Source of the DNA: 79-D21 sp964521575
Lineage (GTDB): Bacteria > Synergistota > Synergistia > Synergistales > 79-D21
DNA: 64,000 bases
Direction of reading: 5' to 3'
NCBI GenBank assembly: GCA_964521575.1
Contig: CAZFSR010000001.1
Coordinates: 496,001 to 560,000 of the forward strand
Of the stretch, positions 40,427 to 49,300 are shown piece by piece. The notes under the pieces are model-generated. The model had not been told where the DNA came from, made no database searches, and saw nothing but the letters and a program-made list of their open reading frames with translations. The position numbers were made by a program, and so were the translations under genes. The first letter of the stretch is position 1; every line of letters begins with the position of its first letter.

Positions 40427-41527
40427 CTAGGCGGAAACGCGTCCGCGGTTGAAAAAGCCTACGGCCAGGCAGAAAATCATCCCGACGGCAAAAGCCGTCA
40501 ATGCGTAGGGCCCAGGGCCCTTGGCGCTGCTGGCGAAGCTGAAGTTGTGGGCCACGGCGGCCCCGACGATCAGGCCCATGACGAAGAGGGCCGCATCGTT
40601 GTCCCCCTCGCCGCTCATGATGAGCTGGCGTCCGGGGCAGCCGCCCGCCAGGGTGAAGGCCAGCCCCGACAGGACCATGCCCAGGAAGTTCCAGAGGGCG
40701 TTCGTGTGGGCCACGGGTTGTCCCGTGAAGCCGGCCTTGAACTGGCCCAGCACGACGTTGGTGCCGACGGCGGCAACGACGAGGGCGATGATGCCGTAGA
40801 AGAGGTGCGGGTCCTTCAGCATGAACAGGTCGCGCAGCGCCCCGACCGTGCAGAAGCGGCTGCGCTGGGCCATCCACCCGATCAGGAGTCCCACGCCCAG
40901 GGCGATGAAGGCCGGGGCGTGCATGGAGCCGGGCCCTTCCTTGGAGAAGAAGATCGGGCCTGTGGGAAGGCCCGCCGCGTCGCGGCCGAACTGGGGGGCC
41001 AGCAGCAGCAGGACGAGGAGGAGGACCGAAAGAACGGGCATGACCAGCCCGGATGCCTTCGCGGTGGGGGCGCTCCTTCCCAGGTTGAAGCCGTTCCAGA
41101 GAAACGCGATGCCGATGCCGACCCCTGCCGCCAGGCCCGCGATGCCCCAAAGGGCGTTGAGGTCGCCGCCGGAAAGGCGCAAATAGGCCCTCCATGGGCA
41201 GCCCAGGAAGATCAGGGCCCCGATCATGGCGAAAACGCCCAGGAAGAAGCGGATGATGGGGGCCGACCCGGCTCGCGGCCTGTACTCCCGGTAGACCAGC
41301 GCGGAGACGAAGCTGCCGAGGATGAAGCCCGCGATCTCCGGCCTCAGGTACTGGACGACGGCGGCCCGGTGAAGTCCCAGCGCGCCGGCGATGTCGCGGC
41401 CGAAGCAGGCGACGCAGACCCCCATGTTCCCGGGATTGCCGAGGAACACGAGGACGGGGGCGAGGACCCCCACGACCGCTCCGGTCAGTGTCGGGCCGAA
41501 GCGGGACATCAGGAAACGGTTGAGCAA
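40427..41527 (-). CDS. yedE: YedE/YeeE-family putative selenium (or sulfur) transporter
   Basis: 366 residues with about ten hydrophobic helices. The paired sulfur-transport motifs are seen: CVACFGRDIAGALG and LGCPWRAYLRL in the first half, SRFCTVGALRDLFM and LAGGCPGRQLIMSGEGD in the second, each with the conserved cysteine-glycine pattern. The position before tusA and selD marks it as the selenium-associated YedE subgroup. It is preceded by a leader of about 237 bases with a short UGA-containing leader ORF and a hairpin, and by a strong promoter at 41771-41800. Confidence 0.9.
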   Translation of the reverse strand: MLNRFLMSRFGPTLTGAVVGVLAPVLVFLGNPGNMGVCVACFGRDIAGALGLHRAAVVQYLRPEIAGFILGSFVSALVYREYRPRAGSAPIIRFFLGVFAMIGALIFLGCPWRAYLRLSGGDLNALWGIAGLAAGVGIGIAFLWNGFNLGRSAPTAKASGLVMPVLSVLLLVLLLLAPQFGRDAAGLPTGPIFFSKEGPGSMHAPAFIALGVGLLIGWMAQRSRFCTVGALRDLFMLKDPHLFYGIIALVVAAVGTNVVLGQFKAGFTGQPVAHTNALWNFLGMVLSGLAFTLAGGCPGRQLIMSGEGDNDAALFVMGLIVGAAVAHNFSFASSAKGPGPYALTAFAVGMIFCLAVGFFNRGRVSA

Positions 41528-41674
41528 GGTCGAAGCACCTCCCTATGAGTGTTTGCACTTCGGGCAGGGAGCATGCCGCAGCGAACCGCAGGCGGTTGTC
41601 TTTTTTCAGGCCGGATGGGGTGCGGGGATCCTCAGGAGAGGGTGGAAACGGGGGAAAGGGAGCACCGCACCGAC

Positions 41675-41693
41675 GTGCGCGCGCCGCGCGCAC
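41675..41693 (-). other. Perfect GC hairpin in the yedE leader
   Basis: On the minus strand GTGCGCGC, loop GGC, GCGCGCAC: an 8-bp perfect stem with the same GGC loop as the selD SECIS-like hairpin. Its loop begins 21 bases after the UGA of the leader ORF. Further downstream GGTGCGG can pair with CCGCACC, giving an alternative fold. Confidence 0.6.
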
Positions 41694-41706
41694 CATCGAT
41701 CCGGCT

Positions 41707-41733
41707 TCACCGGCAGGCGATCATGCGGATCAT
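41707..41733 (-). CDS. Eight-residue leader ORF ending at UGA upstream of yedE
   Basis: ATG (41731-41733) is placed 7 bases after GGGGAGGG, a strong ribosome binding site. The peptide reads MIRMIACR and stops at TGA (41707-41709). If that UGA were decoded as selenocysteine the frame would continue 24 codons to TGA at 41632-41634. The good RBS, position after a strong promoter and the hairpin at SECIS distance suggest a regulatory leader peptide. No measurement supports this; the ORF is very short. Confidence 0.5.
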   Translation of the reverse strand: MIRMIACR

Positions 41734-41770
41734 GCGATGCCCTCCCCTCGTGAAATCTGGAAAACGTCTC

Positions 41771-41800
41771 ATTCTAGGTTCACGATTGAAAGGCTGTCAA
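41771..41800 (-). promoter_or_regulatory. Promoter of the yedE-tusA-selD cluster
   Basis: On the minus strand a perfect TTGACA (41795-41800), an 18-base spacer and TAGAAT (41771-41776). The transcript start is expected near 41764, giving a leader of about 237 bases before the yedE ATG. Confidence 0.8.
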
Positions 41801-41906
41801 GCGAAAGGAAGGATCGTCCGGATAGGGGTTCTGTGGGATAATATTCTCTTGTCCGAAAAGGACGGCCAGCAGCTTCCAGCTCGAAAAAACGAAGGAGGAA
41901 ACAAGG

Positions 41907-43028
41907 ATGGATGCCTTTCTGGCAGGTTTTGCCGCCTTGACCATCAAGCAGGTGATCATGCTGGGCGTTGGCGGGATCCTGCTTTACCTCGCCATCGCGA
42001 AGGAGTACGAACCCGCCCTGCTCTTGCCCATGGGGTTCGGGGCGATCCTGGTGAACATCCCGCTTTCGGCCGCGGTGACGCACATGTTCGACGGCAAGCT
42101 GCAGGAGGGAGCCCTGAGCCTTCTCTTCAACATGGGGATCGCCACGGAGCTCTTTCCCTTGCTGATTTTCCTGGCGGTGGGGGCCATGATCGACTTCACG
42201 CCCCTTTTCCTGAATCCCCTGATGTTCCTCTTCGGTCTCACGGCCCAGGCCGGGATCTTCCTGACGATGGGGCTGGCCCTCGTTTTCGGTTTCGACGTCC
42301 GGGAGGCGGCTTCCATCGGCATCATCGGCGCGGCGGACGGCCCCACGTCCATCTACGTCGCGTCGAAGTTCGCGCCGCACCTCCTGGGCCCGATCTCCGT
42401 GGCGGCCTATTCCTACATGGCGCTGGTCCCGCTGATCCAGCCGCCCGTCATCAAGGCCCTCACCACGAGGGCCGAACGCCGGATCCCCATGGCCTACAGC
42501 GAGCGGGAGGTCTCGAAGGCGCTAAAGATCGGCTTCCCCATCGCCGTCACCGTCATCGCGGGATTTTTTGCCCCCGCATCGGTGGCCCTCATCGGATTTT
42601 TGATGTTCGGCAACCTCATCCGGGAGAGCGGCGTCGTCGACCGTCTCTCGAAGGGGGCCCAGAACGAGCTGGCCAACATCGTCACCCTGCTGTTGGGCCT
42701 GGCCATTTCCACCACCCTTGCCGCGGACCGGTTCCTTCAGCCCACGACCCTGGTCATCATCGCCATGGGCCTAGTGGCCTTCGTCCTGGACACGGGGGCG
42801 GGGGTCCTGTCGGCCAAGCTCCTGAACCTGTTCCGCACCGAAAAGGTGAACCCCATGGTGGGAGCCGCAGGCATCTCGGCCTTTCCCATGTCGGCCCGGG
42901 TCATCCAGAAGCTTGGGCAGAAGGAGGACCCGCAGAATTTCCTCCTCATGCACGCCGTGAGCGCCAACGTGTCGGGGCAGATCGGGTCCGTCCTGGCGGG
43001 GGGCATCCTCCTGGCGGTGCTGGCATGA
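41907..43028 (+). CDS. Sodium ion-translocating decarboxylase beta subunit
   Basis: 373 residues, about ten hydrophobic helices. The family blocks are GIGxATELFPLLIFLAVGAMIDF, IGIIGAADGPTSIYV (with the conserved Asp), LMFGNLIRESGVVDRLSK and MHAVSANVSGQIGSVLAGG. Such subunits (OadB/MmdB/GcdB) couple decarboxylation of a biotin-bound carboxylate to Na+ export. The alpha, gamma and biotin carrier subunits are not in this window, so the substrate is unknown. It has an AAGGAGG site before the ATG and overlaps the acyl-CoA synthetase by 4 bases. Confidence 0.9.
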   Translation: MDAFLAGFAALTIKQVIMLGVGGILLYLAIAKEYEPALLLPMGFGAILVNIPLSAAVTHMFDGKLQEGALSLLFNMGIATELFPLLIFLAVGAMIDFTPLFLNPLMFLFGLTAQAGIFLTMGLALVFGFDVREAASIGIIGAADGPTSIYVASKFAPHLLGPISVAAYSYMALVPLIQPPVIKALTTRAERRIPMAYSEREVSKALKIGFPIAVTVIAGFFAPASVALIGFLMFGNLIRESGVVDRLSKGAQNELANIVTLLLGLAISTTLAADRFLQPTTLVIIAMGLVAFVLDTGAGVLSAKLLNLFRTEKVNPMVGAAGISAFPMSARVIQKLGQKEDPQNFLLMHAVSANVSGQIGSVLAGGILLAVLA

Positions 43029-44752
43029 ATCGGTTCTCTGAAGCGCTGGCGCCTTACGCCGAAGGCTTCCTCGAGGCCGATGGGCCGTTTTTGGATTTCA
43101 TCGGCCTGGAAAAATCCGGGCTCCCCTCCTTGCGGGCCTGGACCCGCCGCGAGTTCTGGGACCTGGCCTGCAAGGCCGCTTCCGTTCTCCGCCGATACGG
43201 GCTCGGAAAGGGGCACCGGTTCCTCTGCGGATTTGGCGAAAACCGTTTCGAGGACCTGGCCTTCAGGCTCGCCGCGGTGATGACCGGGGCGGTTCCGGTG
43301 ACCGTCAACTGGCAGGCCGACAGCGCGGAACAGGCGTCCTACAAGGTTCGGGTGACCGGATGCCGGCTGATCCTCCACGACGGTTCCTTCAGCCCGGAAC
43401 TGCGGGAGGCCCTGGAGAAAAGCTTCCCGGAGATCCCGCGGTTCGAGACGGAGGGCCTGGAATCGGAGGAGCCCCTGCCGGAAGGGGAATTCCGCCCGGA
43501 CGTGTGCCTTTCGGACGACCGGATCGTCATCTTCACCTCGGGAACGACGGGCAACCCGAAGGGGGTCTGCCTTTCCTACGCCAACTACGAAAACAACGCC
43601 GCGGCCCTTGGCCGCGGACTCCTTGGACTGGAGCCGGGCTCGCCCGCAATGGCCCTGGTCGTCAACCCTCTACACCACACGAACTCGAGCGCCGTCACGG
43701 ACTGCTTTTTTCGCCACGCGGCCGGGCGCGTGACGATGCTCTCCCGCTACGGGACGGCCTATTGGAAGGTTCTTGCCGCGGTGGCCGAATCGGCGCCGGA
43801 GGGCAGCGCGAATTTCGCCTTCACGGTGGCCCGGCATTTCGACTTCCTGGATCAGCTGGCTGCTTCGGGAGGTCTCCCGGTCCCGGAAGACCGGTTGAAA
43901 AGGGCGATGGGCCGGTTCGAGTTCGTGATCGGCTCCGCGCCGGTCGGGCCGACGACCGTCCAGCGCCTGCAGAAGTGGTCTGGGCGTGTTCCCATGGTCC
44001 GCTTCGGGTCTACCGAAAGTACGTTCCAGGTTTCGGGGATCACGGCAAGCACATCCCAGGAGGCTCGCCTTCGGGCTTTCGAACAGGGTTGGAACTCATC
44101 TTTCCAGCCGGGCTATTTCATCGGGCGCCCCCACCCGCCCCACACGGAGCTGGAAATCGTGCGGGGGATAGATCCGGCCGGGCCCGGCTTCATGGCCGAG
44201 TGCGGAGAAGGGGAGCCCGGATACCTGGTCAGCCGGGGGGGCCATATCATGAAGGGAACCGTCCAGGATGAAGGCCGTCCGCCCGCCGCCGTCCACGACG
44301 GCTGGTATACCGGTTTCCGGGACATCGGGTTTTACCTTCGGGACGCGCAGGACGGGCATAGGAACTTCTACTGGGTCGAAAGGGATTCCGCCCTTTTGAT
44401 CCGTGGAGGGGCCAACACGGCCTGTGATGCAGTGGGCGCCGAGCTGGGGCGCTTCCTTGAAGCGAGGTACGGCCTTTCTTCGGGGGATGTCGACCTGGCC
44501 GTTGTCGGGCTGCGCCTCGAAAGCGAGCACGAGGATAGCTGCTGCGTCACCATCGAGCTGAAAACTTCGGCAGCAGCTAAACTAGGGCCCGAGCTTGAAC
44601 GCACCTTCATCCGGGAAGCCCGGGCTGCGGTTTCCAAGGGGGCAAGGCCCGACAGGCTTCGCTTCGGTCCCGTTCCGCGCACATTCAAGGGTTCCGTCAG
44701 GGTGGGAGAGCTCAAGAAAGCCTGGATGGAGGATCTCCCCGGTAAAGGCTAG
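43025..44752 (+). CDS. AMP-forming acyl-CoA synthetase
   Basis: 575 residues of the ANL superfamily. IFTSGTTGNPKGV is the P-loop (A3 motif), FGSTEST the A5 motif, YTGFRDIGFYLRDAQDG the A7 region and FKGSVRVGELKKAW the A10 lysine end. It activates a carboxylic acid to acyl-AMP and then to acyl-CoA. The A8 hinge region looks unusual (NFYWVERDSALLIRGG). ATG at 43025 overlaps the beta-subunit stop (ATGA). The frame is open far upstream, but that part is a shadow of the beta subunit. The pairing suggests organic-acid activation before a Na+-coupled decarboxylation. Confidence 0.85.
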   Translation: MNRFSEALAPYAEGFLEADGPFLDFIGLEKSGLPSLRAWTRREFWDLACKAASVLRRYGLGKGHRFLCGFGENRFEDLAFRLAAVMTGAVPVTVNWQADSAEQASYKVRVTGCRLILHDGSFSPELREALEKSFPEIPRFETEGLESEEPLPEGEFRPDVCLSDDRIVIFTSGTTGNPKGVCLSYANYENNAAALGRGLLGLEPGSPAMALVVNPLHHTNSSAVTDCFFRHAAGRVTMLSRYGTAYWKVLAAVAESAPEGSANFAFTVARHFDFLDQLAASGGLPVPEDRLKRAMGRFEFVIGSAPVGPTTVQRLQKWSGRVPMVRFGSTESTFQVSGITASTSQEARLRAFEQGWNSSFQPGYFIGRPHPPHTELEIVRGIDPAGPGFMAECGEGEPGYLVSRGGHIMKGTVQDEGRPPAAVHDGWYTGFRDIGFYLRDAQDGHRNFYWVERDSALLIRGGANTACDAVGAELGRFLEARYGLSSGDVDLAVVGLRLESEHEDSCCVTIELKTSAAAKLGPELERTFIREARAAVSKGARPDRLRFGPVPRTFKGSVRVGELKKAWMEDLPGKG

Positions 44753-46119
44753 CCCTTGATGTGACGCCTGGCCTCCTCTGCGGAGACCCGCGTCAGCTGC
44801 TCCTTCGGCAGGACGGACAGGATTTCCCAGCCCGTGTCGAGGGACTCCCCGATGTCCCGGTCCTCGTCTGTGCCTTGCTTCAGGAAGGCTGCCTCGAAGC
44901 GGTCCCCGAAGTCCAGCGAGGCCTTGTCCTGCTTGCCCAGTTCGTCGGAGCCCACGACGCTCGCAAGGGCCCGCACGTCCTGCACCCGGCTGACCGAGGC
45001 GAAAAGCTGGCTCGCCAAATTGGGATGGTCTTCCCGTGTGAAGCCCTTCCCGATGCCGTCCTTCATGAGGCGGGAGAGGCTTGCCAGGACGTCGATGGGC
45101 GGGTAGATCCCCTTGGCGTCCAGTTCCCGCGAGAGGACGACCTGCCCCTCGGTGATGAAGCCCGTCAGGTCCGGGATCGGGTGGGTGATGTCGTCGTTGG
45201 GCATCGTCAGGATCGGCAGCTGGGTCACGCTTCCCTTCCCGTCGCGCAGCACCCCCGCCCGCTCGTAGAGCGAGGCGAGGTCGCTGTACAGGTATCCCGG
45301 GTAACCTTTGCGGCTCGGGACCTCCCCCTGGGCCACTCCCAGTTCCCTCAAGGCCTCGCAGTAGTTCGTCATGTCGGTCATGATGACCAGGACGTGCAGC
45401 CCCATCTCGAAGGCCAGGTATTCCGCCGCCGTCAGGGCGAAGCGTGGCGTGGCGATCCTCTCGATCACCGGGTCGTCGGCCAGGTTGAGGAAGGTCACGA
45501 CCTTGTCGGTTCGTCCCTTCTCGGCCAGTTCCCTGGCGAAAAAGGCTGCGTCGTCGTGCTTGATGCCGATGCCCGCGAAGACGACGGCAAAGTTCTCCGC
45601 CCCCAGGAGGCGGGACTGGGTGGCGATCTGCACGGCGAGGGCGTTGTGGGGAAGGCCGTTACCGGAAAAGATCGGCAGTTTCTGCCCCCGGATGAGGGTC
45701 GTCAGGACGTCGATGGACGAGATCCCGGTGTGGATGAAGTCCCTCGGGTACGAGCGGGCCATCGGGTTCATCGGCTGGCCGTTCACGTTCCGTGCCGAGG
45801 GGCCGTAAACCGGGCCGCATCCGTCTCTCGGTTCACCGAGCCCGGTGAAGGTGCGTCCCAGGAGGGCGGGAGAGAGGGTCATGGAAAGCTCCCTGCCCAG
45901 GAAGCGGACCCTGCCCGTCTGCGGGACCAGGTCGCCGGTGCCCGAGAAGACCTGCACCAGGGTCGCCCGTTCGTCCAGCACGACGACCCGTCCCTTGCGG
46001 GGCCTGCCGTCGGGACCCAGGACCTCCACCAGTTCGCCGTATCCTGCGCCCTGCACGCCGCTCACCAGGACGAACGGTCCGTTGATCGTCTCCAGGCCGA
46101 TATATTCCGCAACCGCCAT
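44749..46119 (-). CDS. atpB: V-type ATPase subunit B
   Basis: 456 residues, the non-catalytic nucleotide-binding subunit of the V1 head. GREPRDG-type GLGEPRDGCGPVYGPS and IFSGNGLPHNALAVQIATQ replace the Walker A loop, as expected for subunit B. MTDMTNYCEALRELG and GYPGYLYSDLASLYERAG are highly conserved. It is the last gene of the nine-gene operon, one base after subunit A, and overlaps by 4 bases the convergent acyl-CoA synthetase end. Confidence 0.95.
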   Translation of the reverse strand: MAVAEYIGLETINGPFVLVSGVQGAGYGELVEVLGPDGRPRKGRVVVLDERATLVQVFSGTGDLVPQTGRVRFLGRELSMTLSPALLGRTFTGLGEPRDGCGPVYGPSARNVNGQPMNPMARSYPRDFIHTGISSIDVLTTLIRGQKLPIFSGNGLPHNALAVQIATQSRLLGAENFAVVFAGIGIKHDDAAFFARELAEKGRTDKVVTFLNLADDPVIERIATPRFALTAAEYLAFEMGLHVLVIMTDMTNYCEALRELGVAQGEVPSRKGYPGYLYSDLASLYERAGVLRDGKGSVTQLPILTMPNDDITHPIPDLTGFITEGQVVLSRELDAKGIYPPIDVLASLSRLMKDGIGKGFTREDHPNLASQLFASVSRVQDVRALASVVGSDELGKQDKASLDFGDRFEAAFLKQGTDEDRDIGESLDTGWEILSVLPKEQLTRVSAEEARRHIKG

Positions 46120-46120
46120 G

Positions 46121-47902
<1,782 letters not shown>

Positions 47903-47929
47903 GGGTCCCTTCGCCTCCCCGCGGCCCGC

Positions 47930-48544
47930 CTAGAGCATGGGCAGAAGGCGCCCGGCCAGGTCGCCGGATGCCTCGTAAGCCCTGTTGCGCCAGTCCGCCG
48001 CCACGAAACGGCGGCCGTCTTTCGTGGAAACCCAGGCTCCTCCCAGGATGGGGGCGGGGTCCGGGTCGAAGATCGCCTCGACGTGCGGGATCAGCTCGCT
48101 GCAGGCCTGCTCCACGGCTTCCCCGAGGGCGGTGTCGGTGCCCGAAAGCCGGAATCGAAGGCCCCCGCTCCCGGGAAGGGCCGCCTCGGCCTCGGCCACG
48201 AGGGCGGCCAGGATTCGGACGTAGTCATCGCGCTCCCGCAGGCGGGTGAACTCCTCCTCGAGCATGGACACGGCTTCCGTCATCAGGCGGTTCTGGAGCC
48301 TGAGGGCGTCCGCCGCCTTCTCCCTTTCCGCGGACATGACCTGCCGCCGCCGGATCGACTCGGCCCTCGACGCGGCTTCACGGAGGATCAGTTCCTCTTC
48401 CCGGGCGATACGCTCTTCCTGTTCCCTGGCGAGGTTTTCCGCCTCCCGCCTGGCCTTCTCCAGGAGGCCCATCCGTTCCTGTTCGGCCTGTAGGAGGAGC
48501 AGTTCCCGGAGGCCGTTCAACTTTTCGTTCCGCTCGTCGCTCAT
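47930..48544 (-). CDS. atpE: V-type ATPase subunit E (peripheral stalk)
   Basis: 204 residues. Residues about 10-100 are a long charged coiled coil (LLEKARREAENLAREQEERI), followed by a small globular domain ending GGAWVSTKDGRRFVAADWRNR. This is the architecture of the V-ATPase stator subunit E. ATG at 48544 overlaps the subunit F stop by 4 bases. The open frame extends further upstream only over subunit F. Confidence 0.82.
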   Translation of the reverse strand: MSDERNEKLNGLRELLLLQAEQERMGLLEKARREAENLAREQEERIAREEELILREAASRAESIRRRQVMSAEREKAADALRLQNRLMTEAVSMLEEEFTRLRERDDYVRILAALVAEAEAALPGSGGLRFRLSGTDTALGEAVEQACSELIPHVEAIFDPDPAPILGGAWVSTKDGRRFVAADWRNRAYEASGDLAGRLLPML

Positions 48545-48852
48545 CCCAGGTTCACCCCGATGGCATCCCTGACGTAGGCCGTAAGGAAATCCTGCGGCCT
48601 GCTCGTGCCGTGGCGGTCCGGGATCTCCACCACGAGGGGGAGTTCCCCTCTCTCCCGGAGGCCCCGCACGGTTTCCGGGGCCCATGCCGCCACTTTCTCG
48701 GTCAGCACAAGGATCCCCAGTTCCGGGTCCTCCAGGGCCGACCGGATCGCGCTTTCGACTTCCTCCGAACCGCGGGCCACCCTGCCCTCGATCCCGGCCA
48801 GGCGCAGGCCCACGATGCTGTCCAGGTTGTCGCTGACGAGGAAGGCCCGCAT
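48541..48852 (-). CDS. atpF: V-type ATPase subunit F
   Basis: 103 residues. MRAFLVSDNLDSIVGLRLAG and LGILVLTEKVAAW are the typical strands of this Rossmann-like central-rotor subunit, and PLVVEIPDRHG is a conserved segment. ATG at 48852 is 6 bases after the K subunit. Confidence 0.85.
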   Translation of the reverse strand: MRAFLVSDNLDSIVGLRLAGIEGRVARGSEEVESAIRSALEDPELGILVLTEKVAAWAPETVRGLRERGELPLVVEIPDRHGTSRPQDFLTAYVRDAIGVNLG

Positions 48853-48857
48853 GGTTC

Positions 48858-49274
48858 TCAGATCTTCCCGAGGATCAGGAGGGCCACGATGACCCCGTAG
48901 ATCGCGATCCCCTCGGCGAGGCCCAGGTAGATGAGGGTCGTCCCGAGCATCTCCGGTTTTTCCCCGATGATGCCGAACGCCGCGGCCCCGACCACGGCCA
49001 CCGCGACGCCCGCCCCGAGGCACGCCAGCCCGGTGGCGATGGCGGCCCCGAGGAAGCCCATCCCGGCGCCTGTTCCCAGCGCGGCCCCGGCCTCGGCCGC
49101 GGCTGCGGTGCCGGCGGACAGGGCAAGGACGCTCCCGGCCAGAAGGGTCGACAAGGAAACCAGGAGGCTTGCCGCCAGGGCTTTCCGGGGGCTGGAAGCC
49201 GGCCGGTTCCTGAACAGCGTCCCGAGAAGCATTAACGAAAGCGAAGCGGTTACCAGCAGAAACAGTCCAGGCAT
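48858..49274 (-). CDS. atpK: V-type ATPase membrane rotor subunit K (c-ring)
   Basis: 138 residues. The C-terminal about 75 residues form the ion-carrying hairpin: GMGFLGAAIATGLACLGAGVAVAVVGAAA, a loop with GEKPE, then IYLGLAEGIAIYGVIVALLIL with the ion-binding glutamate. The first 55 residues add two hydrophobic segments without an acidic residue; the second (LLAGSVLALSAGTAAAAEAG) looks like a signal/anchor. No glutamine is seen in the first helix of the hairpin where Na+-binding rings have one, so protons are the more likely ion. Start at 49274 with GGGAGG 9 bases upstream. Confidence 0.85.
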   Translation of the reverse strand: MPGLFLLVTASLSLMLLGTLFRNRPASSPRKALAASLLVSLSTLLAGSVLALSAGTAAAAEAGAALGTGAGMGFLGAAIATGLACLGAGVAVAVVGAAAFGIIGEKPEMLGTTLIYLGLAEGIAIYGVIVALLILGKI

Positions 49275-49300
49275 GAGAAGGATCCTCCCTTTGGGTGAGC

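Larger units (their letters stand above)
41528..41906. promoter_or_regulatory. Divergent regulatory region between yedE and the decarboxylase beta subunit
   Basis: This 379-base gap holds no ordinary gene. On the minus strand it has the yedE promoter, leader ORF and hairpin listed separately, plus a small AACCGC-CT-GCGGTT hairpin near 41585-41598. On the plus strand TGGGATAAT near 41835-41843 is an extended -10 candidate for the decarboxylase gene, with no clear -35. I looked for a selenocysteine tRNA here and found no T-arm. Confidence 0.55.

Noticed and set aside
41528..41906. Selenocysteine tRNA gene (selC) next to yedE
   Set aside because: No T-arm GGTTCGA-type sequence or long acceptor stem is visible on either strand.
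41549..43024. N-terminal extension of the acyl-CoA synthetase frame by about 490 residues
   Set aside because: This part overlaps the decarboxylase beta subunit in another frame; the synthetase starts at the ATG overlapping the beta-subunit stop.
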